Part shown: piece by piece, positions 17,778-26,244 of the stretch
How the letters are laid out: every line of letters begins with the position of its first letter
Numbering within the stretch: the stretch's first letter is position 1
Origin: Pseudomonadota bacterium
GTDB lineage: Bacteria > Myxococcota_A > UBA796 > SXON01
Length of the DNA stretch: 64,000 nt
Direction of reading: 5' to 3'
NCBI GenBank assembly: GCA_030685065.1
Contig: JAUXQH010000173.1
Location: 31,268 to 95,267, forward strand
Made by a program: the position numbers and the translations under genes
The notes under the pieces: model-generated
Databases searched by the model: none
Seen by the model: the letters and a program-made list of their open reading frames with translations, nothing else
Told to the model about the DNA's origin: nothing

Positions 17778-18581
17778 TCAATCGATGTCTTCGTCGAGCG
17801 TGCCGCGGCCCCCGGCGATGAACTCCCGGACGTAGCGGATGTCGGACTTCTCGGTCTCTTCCGCCGTGCCCGTGAACGCGATGCGCTTGTTGTAGAGCAT
17901 CGCGATGCGGTCGGTGACGGTGAAGCACGAGTCCATGTCGTGGGTCACGACGATGCTCGTCACGCCGAGGCGCTTCTGCAGCGACAGGATGAGCCCGTTG
18001 ATCCGGCGCACGTTGATGGGATCGAGCCCCGTTGTGGGCTCGTCGTAGAGGAGGACCTCGGGCTTCATCGCGATGGCGCGGGCGAGGCCCACGCGCTTGC
18101 GCATGCCGCCGGAGAGCGCGGCGGGCTTGAGGAGCTCGGTGCCGGGGAGGCCGACCATCTCGAGCACCTCCTCCACCCGGTGGTCCATCTCCTTTTCGGT
18201 GCCCCAGTGGTGCTCGCGCAGCGGGTACTTGATGTTCTGGGACACGGTGAGCGAGTCGAACAGGGCGCCGCTCTGGAACAGGAAGCCGAACCGCTTGCGG
18301 ATGGGCCCCATGCCGCGCTCGTCGAGCTTCGTGACCTCCTGGCCGAACGCCTGGATGCTCCCGCCGTCGGTCGAGAGGAGCCCGGTGAGCATCTTGAGGA
18401 GCACGCTCTTGCCCGTGCCCGACCCGCCGATGATCGTGAGGGTCTCGCCCGGGTAGACGTCGAGCGTGCAGTCCTCGTAGATGACCTTGGGGCCGAAGGC
18501 CTTCTGGACACCGACGAAGCGGATGATGGGCTCCGCCGCGAGGGGCAGAGCGGTGCCAGAAACCGCGGTGGGCTCAGCCAT
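17778..18581 (-). CDS. mlaF: MlaF-type phospholipid transport ATP-binding protein
   Basis: A 267-residue ABC ATPase of the Mla/MCE lipid transport type. Walker A GGSGTGKS at about 53, signature LSGGMRKRVGLARAIA at about 156, Walker B VLLYDEPTTGLDP at about 177, and the H-loop VTHDMDS at about 216. The Met-Arg-Lys signature and the overall sequence match MlaF rather than a general importer. It would power retrograde or anterograde phospholipid movement between the membranes, with MlaE as the permease. Its start overlaps the end of mlaE by 8 bases, so the two are coupled. Confidence 0.93.
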   Translation of the reverse strand: MAEPTAVSGTALPLAAEPIIRFVGVQKAFGPKVIYEDCTLDVYPGETLTIIGGSGTGKSVLLKMLTGLLSTDGGSIQAFGQEVTKLDERGMGPIRKRFGFLFQSGALFDSLTVSQNIKYPLREHHWGTEKEMDHRVEEVLEMVGLPGTELLKPAALSGGMRKRVGLARAIAMKPEVLLYDEPTTGLDPINVRRINGLILSLQKRLGVTSIVVTHDMDSCFTVTDRIAMLYNKRIAFTGTAEETEKSDIRYVREFIAGGRGTLDEDID

Positions 18582-19332
18582 ACAGCGCCAGGAAGAGCTT
18601 GGTGAGGAAGAAGTTGGACACGAGCAGGCCGATGGCGCCGATGACCACGGCCTGGGTGGTCGAGTGCCCCACGCCCTCGGTGCCGCCGGTCGTGTTCAGG
18701 CCGACGTAGCAGCCGACGATACCGATGATGTACCCGAAGGCCACCGACTTCATCAGGCCGTGCATCAGATCGGACACCCACAAGGTGTCGAGGATCTGGG
18801 CGTAGAAGAAGCTCGGCGTGATCCCGACCTCGCGGACGGTGATGATCATCGCCCCGGCGATGCCGACCACGTTCGCGAGCATCGTGAGCAGCGGGAGCAC
18901 GAGGATGCACGCGAACACACGCGGCGCGACGAGCTTCTTGATGGGGTCGGCGCCCAGGGCCCGGATCGCGTCCACCTGCTCGGTGACGACCATGGAGCCG
19001 AGCTCCGCGGCGAACCCGCTTCCGACGCGCCCGCCGACCAGCAGCGCCGTGAGCATGGGCCCGAGCTCCCGCACGATCCCGAGCGCGGCGAGCTTGCCGG
19101 TGTACATGCTCGCGCCGTAGGGCTCGAGCCCGGTCGAGAACTGCAGCGCGAGCACCATCCCCGTGAACACGGCCGTGAGCACGGTGATGGACCAGCTCTG
19201 GATGCCCGCGTTGTCGAACTGGTTGATGAGCGGCCGCACCTCGATCGGCAGCCGCCAGAACGCGAAAAAGGTGCTCCACGTCAGCCGTGCGACGGCGCCC
19301 AGGTTCAGCAGGAAGGTGCGGATGCCCCTCAC
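18574..19332 (-). CDS. mlaE: MlaE-type phospholipid transport permease
   Basis: A 252-residue integral membrane permease of the MlaE family. It has the family hallmarks: an N-terminal amphipathic region, then VLTAVFTGMVLALQ, the RELGPMLTALLVGGRVGSG coupling segment at about 88-106 and TEQVDAIRALGADP at about 115-128. About five to six hydrophobic segments follow. The start is GTG, ten bases after the stop of the upstream lipoprotein gene. The periplasmic MCE partner is not here but about 6 kb away on the other strand. Confidence 0.93.
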   Translation of the reverse strand: MRGIRTFLLNLGAVARLTWSTFFAFWRLPIEVRPLINQFDNAGIQSWSITVLTAVFTGMVLALQFSTGLEPYGASMYTGKLAALGIVRELGPMLTALLVGGRVGSGFAAELGSMVVTEQVDAIRALGADPIKKLVAPRVFACILVLPLLTMLANVVGIAGAMIITVREVGITPSFFYAQILDTLWVSDLMHGLMKSVAFGYIIGIVGCYVGLNTTGGTEGVGHSTTQAVVIGAIGLLVSNFFLTKLFLALYG

Positions 19333-19342
19333 GGTAGCCCCG

Positions 19343-19861
19343 TCATAGCGGCGTGAACCCCGACAGGATGCGCTCGTAGGCGTCCCATCCCTGCTCGAAG
19401 GTGTCGGGGGGCGCGATGAACGTGAGATCGTAGGTGCACGCCCCGCGGTTCATCACGCCGAGCGCGAGCGTGACCGGAACCCCGTCGAGCCGGCCCGAGT
19501 GCACCCGCAACACGCCTTCCCGCCCACCGAATTCGCGAAGCTCGTCCCGGGTGGTGGTCACCTGGCGCAGGCCGGCGGTGAGCTCGGTCGCGAGATCCTC
19601 CGTGCGCGACTCGCTGTAGCGTGGGCCGCAGTTCGAGTCCGCATAGATGGCGGCCTTCAACCCCGTGTTGTACCAGGCGTGGTCGGCCCCGCCCGCGTCG
19701 ACCACGAGCCATCCGTCCCCCGGCGCCGGCACCGTGTAGCGGCCCTCGAGCCTCTTCGCCTGCTGGTGGCTCGAGGGCATGCAGCCGGGGAGGAGGGAAG
19801 CGGAGAGGAGGGAAGCGGACAGGACGGCAGCGGCCCCCGCTCGAATCCAAACGGCGCTCAT
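19343..19861 (-). CDS. Lipoprotein of unknown function between two ABC transporter genes
   Basis: A 172-residue lipoprotein with a long signal and lipobox LLPGC at about residue 27. The signal contains SASLLSASLL, encoded by a perfect 15-bp tandem duplication at 19790-19819. The mature part has two cysteines that could pair and no recognised motif; segments such as DELREFGGREGVLRVHSG and AYERILSGF suggest a small alpha/beta domain. The start overlaps the stop of the upstream ABC ATPase as ATGA, and mlaE follows ten bases after its stop, so it belongs to the same operon. It may be an accessory factor of one of the two transporters. Confidence 0.75.
   Translation of the reverse strand: MSAVWIRAGAAAVLSASLLSASLLPGCMPSSHQQAKRLEGRYTVPAPGDGWLVVDAGGADHAWYNTGLKAAIYADSNCGPRYSESRTEDLATELTAGLRQVTTTRDELREFGGREGVLRVHSGRLDGVPVTLALGVMNRGACTYDLTFIAPPDTFEQGWDAYERILSGFTPL
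19790..19819. repeat. Perfect 15-bp tandem duplication inside a lipoprotein signal sequence
   Basis: GAGGAGGGAAGCGGA is present twice in a row on the plus strand (19790-19804 and 19805-19819). It is in frame and doubles the residues SASLL in the hydrophobic core of the signal peptide of the minus-strand lipoprotein. Confidence 0.95.
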
Positions 19862-20571
19862 GCGGCTCCCGTGACGCGGAGGAAGAGATCCTCCAGCCGC
19901 TCGCCCGGCGCGACGATCTCGGCGACCGGGCCGAGCACGGCGATGCGGCCCTTGTGGACGATCGCGAGGCGATCACACACCTCCGCGGCGTCCTCCATCG
20001 TGTGGGTGGAGAGGAACACGGTGCGTCCCTCCTTCGCGAGGTCGCGGAACACCTGCTTGATCTGCCGGGCGCCGCGCGGATCGAGGCCTACCATCGGCTC
20101 GTCCACGATGAGGAGGCGCGGCTCGGTGAGGAGGGCCCCGGCCAGGGTGAGCCGCTGCTTCATGCCATGGGAGAAGCTTTCGACCAGGGCGTCGGCCTGC
20201 TCGAGGAGCAGCTGTTGGGCGAGCCGGGCGTCGATCCGGTCCAGCAGGCCTCTCTGTGGCATCCCGTAGATCTCCCCGAGGAAGCGGAGGAATTCACGCG
20301 CGGTGAGCTTGTCGTAGAGGTAGGGCCGGTCGGGGATGAAGCTCATCCTACGCCGCGCTTCCACCGGGTTGTCGGCCAGCGAGATCCCGTCGATCCAGAT
20401 GTCGCCGCCAGAGGGGGGCAACACGCCGCCCAACATGCGGAGGGTCGTCGTCTTGCCCGCGCCGTTGAGGCCGAGGAACCCGAAGACCTCCCCTGGGCGT
20501 ACGTCGAGATCGAGCGGCCAGACCGCCTGGAAGGAGGCGTAGCGCTTCTCGATCTGGCGTGCGCGGATCAT
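19858..20571 (-). CDS. ABC-2-type transporter ATP-binding protein
   Basis: A 237-residue ABC ATPase of the ABC-2 export type. It has Walker A GLNGAGKTTT at about 36, a degenerate signature FSHGMKQRLTLAGALL at about 132 and Walker B LLIVDEPMVGLDP at about 152, and lacks membrane segments. The start is the ATG at 20571; the open frame upstream is antisense to the next gene. No permease is adjacent. The best candidate partner is the ABC-2-like permease at 26245-27903, on the opposite strand. It heads the operon that continues into the lipoprotein, mlaE and mlaF. Confidence 0.88.
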   Translation of the reverse strand: MIRARQIEKRYASFQAVWPLDLDVRPGEVFGFLGLNGAGKTTTLRMLGGVLPPSGGDIWIDGISLADNPVEARRRMSFIPDRPYLYDKLTAREFLRFLGEIYGMPQRGLLDRIDARLAQQLLLEQADALVESFSHGMKQRLTLAGALLTEPRLLIVDEPMVGLDPRGARQIKQVFRDLAKEGRTVFLSTHTMEDAAEVCDRLAIVHKGRIAVLGPVAEIVAPGERLEDLFLRVTGAA

Positions 20572-20718
20572 CGCGGCGATCCCTAACGCATGACGCTCGT
20601 CCCCGGCACGGGTGCGGCGATGCGGGCCCGGAGGGCGCGCTGGGGAGCCGGAAAATCGGATGTAATGCGCGCGGCTTCGGGGTCGTGGTACACCACCGAA
20701 GCGATCAACGGAGCCTGC

Positions 20719-21363
20719 ATGTCTGTCCCTCCCTCCTTTCGGGTTCTCCTCCTGGACCCAGTGAAGTTGCGTCGCGATCGCGCCGAGCGTGCCATGCGTC
20801 TCCGCTTCGACACCGTGGGCTGCGGCACGATGACCCAGGCCCTCGCCGTGCTGAACGAGGGGCACCCGCCCGACGCCATCGTGCTGACGCTGCGCCAGGC
20901 GGACGACAACGGGCTGGTCGCCGGGAAGGCCCTGCGGGCGCTGGTCGGGCCCGACGTCTACATCCTGGTCCACGGCGCCGCGGACATGCGTCCGGGGGCG
21001 CGTCGCCCCGCCGCATCGGAGCGGCAGGGCATCGCGACGTGGCACGGGGTGAACGGCTGGAGCGAGGCGGTGCTCGAGCCCGAGGCGATCGAGTCGGTCG
21101 TGGGGGGCGAGCTGCACCGTCGCCATCGCGCCCAGGTGCCGGTCGCGGCACCCGTGAGCCTGTTGACCCGCGCTCGCGCGGTCACGAGGGAGGACATGAA
21201 GGCCTTCCTCACGAAGGACCGCCCGCTCGTGCCGACGCCTCCGCGCGCCCCCGACGAGCCCCCGGGGTGGATCGAGCTGCTCAACGCGGCGCCCACCGCC
21301 GCGAACCTCAAGGCCCTGCTGACGAAGGAGATTGGTGGCATGCCGAGGAGGTCGGAAGGGTAG
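20719..21363 (+). CDS. Degenerate receiver-domain protein
   Basis: A 214-residue protein. Residues about 5-95 resemble a response-regulator receiver fold: FRVLLLDPVKLRR at strand 1, FDTVGCGTMTQALAVL as helix 1 to strand 2, PDAIVLTLRQAD at strand 3, YILVHG at strand 4. The aspartate that would be phosphorylated at the end of strand 3 is replaced by the hydrophobic or Thr residues of VLTLR, so it is probably a pseudo-receiver. The C-terminal 100 residues are Pro/Arg-rich and match no output domain I recognise. The ATG with GGAG seven bases upstream is preferred to the longer in-frame start at 20590. Confidence 0.65.
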   Translation: MSVPPSFRVLLLDPVKLRRDRAERAMRLRFDTVGCGTMTQALAVLNEGHPPDAIVLTLRQADDNGLVAGKALRALVGPDVYILVHGAADMRPGARRPAASERQGIATWHGVNGWSEAVLEPEAIESVVGGELHRRHRAQVPVAAPVSLLTRARAVTREDMKAFLTKDRPLVPTPPRAPDEPPGWIELLNAAPTAANLKALLTKEIGGMPRRSEG

Positions 21364-21386
21364 GCTCGTTCGGGCCGGGCAGGCCC

Positions 21387-22841
21387 TCAGCGGGCCTCGA
21401 CGAGCTCCAGCCGAATCCGCCCCATCAACGCCATGATCTGTACCTGCTGGTCGAGGTCACCCGTCGTGACCTTCAGGTGTGTGGCGTCTGCCGGGAACTG
21501 CCCGAACGTCGGATCGATGGGAACCCAGCCGGTCGGGCCGCCCAGCTCGACCTCGGGCCACGCGTGGTAGTAGAACGCGTCCCCGAGGCGGTCGCTGTAC
21601 ACGAGGCCGGCGGCGATGCGCGCCGGGATTCCCACCGCGCGCGCGAGGGACACGAAGAGCGCCGTGTGCTCGTTGCAGTCGCCCCGGCCGCTGCGGAGCA
21701 CGGTGAGCCCGTCGGGAACCCCCATGGTGGGGACCTTCTGGAGGTAGTCGAACACGAAGTCGTGCAGGCGGCGGGCGGCGGTGAGTCGATCGGTCGCGTC
21801 CCCCACGATCGCGCGGGCGCGCGTGACGATCTCCGGGTGGCCGGACGGGATCGACAGCGTGGCGGCCAGGTCGGGGTGCGTGCCCGGCTCCGCGAGCGGG
21901 AGCGTCGGGAGCTCTTCGAGGAGCGGCACCGAGACGGTGACGGTGTCGTCCACGCGGGTCTGAAGGGGGGGCTCGGAGGGGATTCGCGTCGGGTCGATGC
22001 CGACGATGCGAAGGGTGACCACCTTGGTGTCCCGCGCGTTCGCCAGGTTGCCCTCGAGCTGCGCGGCGGAGAGCGCCACCAAGTCCGGTGGATCGCCGCC
22101 GTCGATCGTCATGGCGGCTTCCCGGGTCATCCGCTCGGTGCGGAGGCCCATCGCGGCTTCTTCCCGCAGGGTGTCCCCGGCGCTGTCGACGAGCCTGCGC
22201 GCCTCCACCCCTCCGAAGCGGGTGCGCACCCAGTACCCCGCCTCTCCGTTCGCCAGCATCTCTGTCGACTCGACCGTGAGCGTCGCATCCGCGTTGGTCA
22301 TCGTCAGCGGGTCGAAGTAGGGGACGGTGAAGCTCGACCCCGGCGCGAGCGTGCGGCCGCGGAGCTGGGCCGCGAGCGTGATCGAGAGCACGGGGGCCTC
22401 GCGGATCGGGACGTCGATGACGCGCACCTCTCCGTCCTGGGCGATCTCGACGTGGATCTTGCCCTCCTGGACCTCGCCGCGACCGGTGAGCTTGGTCGGC
22501 GCGGAGAGCAGGAAGTCGAAGGTGCGCAGCTTTCCGTCCGCGCCGGTCACGGCGGTTCCGGCCGTGACGATCTGTTGGGAGGCGCCGAGGGCGGCGATGC
22601 GGAACGCGGACTGCCCGGAGAAGATCCGGCCGCCGTCGGCGGTCGCCGCCTCCCGCGTGACGGCGTAGCCGACGTGCGTGTCCTGCACGAAGATGCCCTG
22701 CCAGCGCTCTTCCGTCGGGCCGACCGTGAGCGCGCCGACGTCGATAGGGGCCAGGGGGGGCTCGGCCTCGACCAGGGCGAACGCGGCGACGGCGAGGAAG
22801 CTCGCCACGAACAGGGCCTCGACGACGATGAGCGTGCGCAC
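21387..22841 (-). CDS. Transglutaminase-like membrane-anchored protein
   Basis: About 484 residues. An N-terminal hydrophobic segment (TLIVVEALFVASFLAVAAFAL) acts as an anchor or uncleaved signal. A long beta-rich region follows, then a transglutaminase-like domain (PF01841) in the last third: catalytic cysteine in GDCNEHTALFVSLARAVG at about 387, histidine in YYHAWPEV at about 425 and aspartate in PIDPTFGQ at about 440. Such proteins are papain-fold proteases or transamidases in the periplasm. The GTG start at 22841, 4-5 bases after GAGG and 35 bases after the lepB stop, is chosen over any start inside lepB. The two genes are probably co-transcribed. Confidence 0.85.
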   Translation of the reverse strand: MRTLIVVEALFVASFLAVAAFALVEAEPPLAPIDVGALTVGPTEERWQGIFVQDTHVGYAVTREAATADGGRIFSGQSAFRIAALGASQQIVTAGTAVTGADGKLRTFDFLLSAPTKLTGRGEVQEGKIHVEIAQDGEVRVIDVPIREAPVLSITLAAQLRGRTLAPGSSFTVPYFDPLTMTNADATLTVESTEMLANGEAGYWVRTRFGGVEARRLVDSAGDTLREEAAMGLRTERMTREAAMTIDGGDPPDLVALSAAQLEGNLANARDTKVVTLRIVGIDPTRIPSEPPLQTRVDDTVTVSVPLLEELPTLPLAEPGTHPDLAATLSIPSGHPEIVTRARAIVGDATDRLTAARRLHDFVFDYLQKVPTMGVPDGLTVLRSGRGDCNEHTALFVSLARAVGIPARIAAGLVYSDRLGDAFYYHAWPEVELGGPTGWVPIDPTFGQFPADATHLKVTTGDLDQQVQIMALMGRIRLELVEAR

Positions 22842-22876
22842 GGGGCCTCGGTAACGCGGGGAAAGCTCCGCAGTGA

Positions 22877-23731
22877 TCAGTGCAGGATCGTACCGATCCG
22901 CTCGGTGCGGATGCTCCCGAGCGCCCGGATGGTGCCTTCGCAGCCATTGAACGACAGCCAGACGAACATCGCGCGGCCCTTGATGTTGTCCCGGGGGACG
23001 AACCCCCACACGCGGCTGTCGGCCGAATTGTCGCGGTTGTCGCCCATCATGAAGTACTCGCCGTCCGGCACCGTCTTCGGGCCCCAGTCCGCCATGCGCT
23101 GGGCGTAGGTCGTGCTTTGCAGCACGGGGTGGGGCTTGCCGTCCAGCACCTCTTCGAACATCCGCATGTCGTCGCTGCGGCAGAACTGGTCGGTGTAGCT
23201 GTAGCCGGCCTGGAAGGTACGGGTCTGTTCGACGCCGTTGACGAACACCACGTCGTCCCGGACCTCGACGGTGTCGCCCGGGAGGCCGACGACGCGCTTG
23301 ATGTAGTCGGTCTCGCAATCCTCCCGGGGGCCGGGGAGCGCGCCGCCCGAGATCCACGCGGGGATGCGCTTGAGCTTGCACCACGGGTCGGGGTTCTGCG
23401 TGGGCGGGTGGATGAACACCACGATGTCGCCGCGCTCGGGCTCTCCGCGGGGGAGGATCTCGATGTTCGTGAACGGGACGCGCAGGCCGTAGGCGAGCTT
23501 GGAGACCAGGATGAAGTCACCGATTGCCAGCGTTGGAACCATCGAGCCCGAGGGGATCTGGAAGGGCTCGATGAGGATCGAGCGGATCACCAGGACGATG
23601 AGGATCGCGGGGCCCCAGGACTGCACCAGGTCGATGCACCAGTCGATCGCCCGCCGCAGCAGGGGGCGGTTGTCCGGAGGTTGCTCCTTGGGGAGGTCCT
23701 TGCGCAGATCGATGTCGAGGCCGTCAGCCAC
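22877..23731 (-). CDS. lepB: Signal peptidase I
   Basis: A 284-residue signal peptidase I, which removes signal peptides from secreted proteins at the outer face of the cytoplasmic membrane. One transmembrane segment (about 39-55) precedes the catalytic serine in PSGSM (Ser63). The catalytic lysine is in DYIKRVVGLPGD (about Lys145), and GDNRDNSADSR forms the conserved box near residue 230. An insertion of about 30 residues with two cysteines (PDPWCKLKRIPAW...REDCE) sits between the RGDIVVF strand and the lysine. The gene is followed by the transglutaminase gene on the same strand. Confidence 0.95.
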   Translation of the reverse strand: MADGLDIDLRKDLPKEQPPDNRPLLRRAIDWCIDLVQSWGPAILIVLVIRSILIEPFQIPSGSMVPTLAIGDFILVSKLAYGLRVPFTNIEILPRGEPERGDIVVFIHPPTQNPDPWCKLKRIPAWISGGALPGPREDCETDYIKRVVGLPGDTVEVRDDVVFVNGVEQTRTFQAGYSYTDQFCRSDDMRMFEEVLDGKPHPVLQSTTYAQRMADWGPKTVPDGEYFMMGDNRDNSADSRVWGFVPRDNIKGRAMFVWLSFNGCEGTIRALGSIRTERIGTILH

Positions 23732-23814
23732 CAGCTTCCTTTCGCGGAACCACGTCGAGTGACCGTTGGCCGCGGGGCGGGGCTATCTAGCATGGATCGC
23801 GCTACGTCGTCAGG

Positions 23815-24375
23815 GTGTCGCGCCTCTTACGCCTGAACCTGCCGCCCTCCCTCCCCGATCCCGAGGCCGTTCGCAGCCGCGCTGCTGTCGCCGTCGTGGT
23901 CGGCCCGGGGGAGGACATCCTGTTCATCCGCCGCGCCGAGCGGAAGGGGGATCCCTGGAGCGGCGACATGGCTTTTCCCGGGGGGCGCGAGGAGCCGATC
24001 GATCCGCACCCGCGCGCGACCGCCGAGCGGGAAACCTTCGAGGAGGTCGGTGTCGATCTCTCCGGCGCCACCTTCCTCGGCGCGCTCCAACCGATGGCGT
24101 CGCCGCTGCGCGCGCCCAATCAGGGCTTCGTCATTCACCCCTTCCTGTACCGCCTGGACGCGTGGCCCTCGTTCGTCACGAGCGAAGAGGTCGCCGCCAT
24201 CCACCACCTCGCGCTGCCGCGCATCCTGGCGGGGGAGGGGCGCGAGACGTTTGTTTTCCGCGGATATGGCATCGAGCGCGAGCTGCCGTGCCTGCGCCTG
24301 GACGGCACGTTCGTGTGGGGCCTCACGCTCCGTGTGGTGGACGACCTGACCGAGCGGTTACGCGCCGCGCCGTAG
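23815..24375 (+). CDS. Nudix hydrolase, CoA pyrophosphatase-like
   Basis: A 186-residue Nudix enzyme. The box reads AFPGGREEPIDPHPRATAE followed by RETFEEVGVD at about 56-80. The extended spacing between GG and RE matches the CoA pyrophosphatase subgroup (NudL/NUDT7) rather than the classical 23-residue box. It would hydrolyse CoA or acyl-CoA pyrophosphate bonds; the substrate is inferred from this spacing only. The start is GTG. The gene is divergent from lepB, the starts being about 80 bases apart. Confidence 0.85.
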   Translation: MSRLLRLNLPPSLPDPEAVRSRAAVAVVVGPGEDILFIRRAERKGDPWSGDMAFPGGREEPIDPHPRATAERETFEEVGVDLSGATFLGALQPMASPLRAPNQGFVIHPFLYRLDAWPSFVTSEEVAAIHHLALPRILAGEGRETFVFRGYGIERELPCLRLDGTFVWGLTLRVVDDLTERLRAAP

Positions 24376-24559
24376 GAGCGTTCGGGAGAAATGCTCCCGT
24401 CGCCCGCTCGCGTCTGCTGGCCGCGGCCGCGCGTCTTCCTCGGTCACAGGTCTCGACCTGCTCCCTCGTCAGCCACGCAGCCCCGTCTCAGCAGCCCCCT
24501 CGAACACGATCTGCGCGGACTCGGTCCGCATTTCCCCGAACGCTCCGAGGGAGCTGACC
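24376..24559. other. Intergenic segment bounded by an inverted 12-mer
   Basis: This 184-base segment has GGAGCGTTCGGG at its left edge (24375-24386, starting at the last base of the Nudix stop codon) and the exact reverse complement at 24535-24546. Inside, GCGGAC-TCG-GTCCGC forms a perfect 6-bp hairpin (24515-24529). No gene was recognised within it. Confidence 0.7.
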
Positions 24560-25081
24560 GTGCTCTGGCTCATCGCTCCGTTCGTCCACACCCCGCCGCT
24601 CGCGCCGCCGGGCCCGCCGTGGGAAGTCGCGTTCCTCCGGCGGGAGGACATGACGCGCCAGGGGGTGTGGTGCGCGTGGGAAGCGGAGTCGCTCCTCTAC
24701 GACGGCAAGCCGTTGTGGTCGGCGGAGCCCCCGGAGGGGGAGCATTGGTGCCTCGCGCCGTTCGAGGCCGCCCGGATGGTGGACGTGCTGGGGGAGAACG
24801 GGCCGTACCTCTCGGTGCGGCTGACCGAGTGGGCCTGCTGCCCGGATCGCGAGGCCATCACGCGCGCGGTCACGTACGACCTCCGCACGGGCGTGCCGAC
24901 CACCCTCGAGGCCTACGACCCGCGCTACTTCTCCTGGCGAACCAAGCGGTTGCAGCGGATCCTCGACCGGAATCACGGCGGCGGATGGTCGGTCGATCCG
25001 ACGGCGTTCGTCGTGGACGGTCGCCACGTGCGCGTCTGGGCGACGCGCGGCGGCGAGGCAATCGAGATCCCGTTGCGCTGA
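24560..25081 (+). CDS. Hypothetical protein
   Basis: A 173-residue protein with a GTG start and a short hydrophobic N-terminus (MLWLIAPFVHTPPLAPPGPPW) that could be a weak signal or a membrane-associated helix. It contains three or four cysteines (WCAWEAE, WCLAPFE, EWACCPD) and many tryptophans. I recognise no family. It lies directly upstream of the MCE gene on the same strand, 33 bases before that gene's start, so it may belong to the same operon as mlaD. Confidence 0.6.
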   Translation: MLWLIAPFVHTPPLAPPGPPWEVAFLRREDMTRQGVWCAWEAESLLYDGKPLWSAEPPEGEHWCLAPFEAARMVDVLGENGPYLSVRLTEWACCPDREAITRAVTYDLRTGVPTTLEAYDPRYFSWRTKRLQRILDRNHGGGWSVDPTAFVVDGRHVRVWATRGGEAIEIPLR

Positions 25082-25114
25082 CCGGCGTCTCGGAACGTGG
25101 GCTATGTTGCCGCC

Positions 25115-26227
25115 GTGGAACGCAACCTCTCCCAGGAAATCAAGGTCGGCCTGTTCGTCCTTGTCTTCCTTGCCCTCATCGCCGCGGCGTCCTTCATCCT
25201 CGGCGGGGGTGAGGACATCTTTGCCAAGAACTACCTGCTCCACACGAGCTACCAGGACGTGAAGGGCATGAAGGTGGGGGCCGTGGTGCGCCTCGCCGGC
25301 ATGGACGTGGGAGAGGTCTCCCGGGTCGAATTCTCCACCGACCCGGCCGTGAAGGAGATCGAGGTCGATCTCCGGATTCGGGAGGACTACCAGACGCGCA
25401 TCCGGTCGGACTCCGTCGCGGCGATCCAGCAGATCGGCGTGCTCGGGGACATGTACGTGAGCCTCACGGTCGGCTCGTCCGACAAGGAGACCCTCCCGAA
25501 CGACGGCCACATCCAGGGCATCGCCGCGCTGGACATGCTCTCCTACGCCGACAAGGCCACGGAGATCGTGGCGAACGCGTCGAGCATCTCCAAGAAGGTC
25601 GACCTGATGCTCGGCAGCGAAGACGCGGCGAGCCGCGCCGAGATCGCCAAGAGCATCGAGAACATCGGCCTGCTCCTCGCGGACGCGAAGGAGGGCAAGG
25701 GCATCGTCCACACCCTGGTCTACGACAAGAACGCGGCTGCCAAGGTGAACTCGATCCTCTCCAACGTGGATGGCATCACCGCCGACGTGAAGGGCATCAC
25801 CCACCAGCTCAAGACGGGGGACGGTCTCGCAACCTCGCTCATCTACGGCAAGAATGGGGATGCCCTCACGACGCGGATCTCCGATGCCGTGGCGGCGGTC
25901 GAGGGGTTGCTGACGGACGTGCGGACGAAGGACTCGATGGCCCACTCCCTCCTCTACGATCCCAACGGCGCGAAGATCGTGACGGAGCTCGAGGGCGCGG
26001 CCGTGTCGTTGCGGGGCATCACCGATGCCGTGAACGCCGGCGAGGGCACGGCGGGCCTGCTCGTTCGGGATCCGCAGCTGTACGAAGATCTCCGCGTCCT
26101 GCTCGGCGGCGCGCAGCGCAACGCGCTCTTGCGGGCGTACATCCGCGCCACGGTCGAGCGCGGTCGCGACGAGAACGGCTCCGCCTGGAAGGCCCCCTCC
26201 GACGACCCCAGCCGGGGTGGTCGGTAG
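25115..26227 (+). CDS. mlaD: MlaD-type MCE domain lipid transport protein
   Basis: About 370 residues. One N-terminal membrane anchor (IKVGLFVLVFLALIAAASFIL) precedes an MCE domain (about 35-115: VKGMKVGAVVRLAGMDVGEV, TIRSDSVA-like and IGVLGDMYVSL). A long helical tail follows with repeated LLYD/LVYD-x-N-G/A motifs, which may form a periplasmic helical tube or needle as in longer MCE proteins. It should bind phospholipid and work with an MlaE permease and MlaF ATPase; the only such pair here is at 17.8-19.3 kb on the other strand. GTG at 25115 is preferred because MERNLSQEIKVGLF is the usual N-terminus of the family; GTG at 25097 is also in frame. Confidence 0.9.
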   Translation: MERNLSQEIKVGLFVLVFLALIAAASFILGGGEDIFAKNYLLHTSYQDVKGMKVGAVVRLAGMDVGEVSRVEFSTDPAVKEIEVDLRIREDYQTRIRSDSVAAIQQIGVLGDMYVSLTVGSSDKETLPNDGHIQGIAALDMLSYADKATEIVANASSISKKVDLMLGSEDAASRAEIAKSIENIGLLLADAKEGKGIVHTLVYDKNAAAKVNSILSNVDGITADVKGITHQLKTGDGLATSLIYGKNGDALTTRISDAVAAVEGLLTDVRTKDSMAHSLLYDPNGAKIVTELEGAAVSLRGITDAVNAGEGTAGLLVRDPQLYEDLRVLLGGAQRNALLRAYIRATVERGRDENGSAWKAPSDDPSRGGR

Positions 26228-26244
26228 TGTCCGCGGGGCAATAG

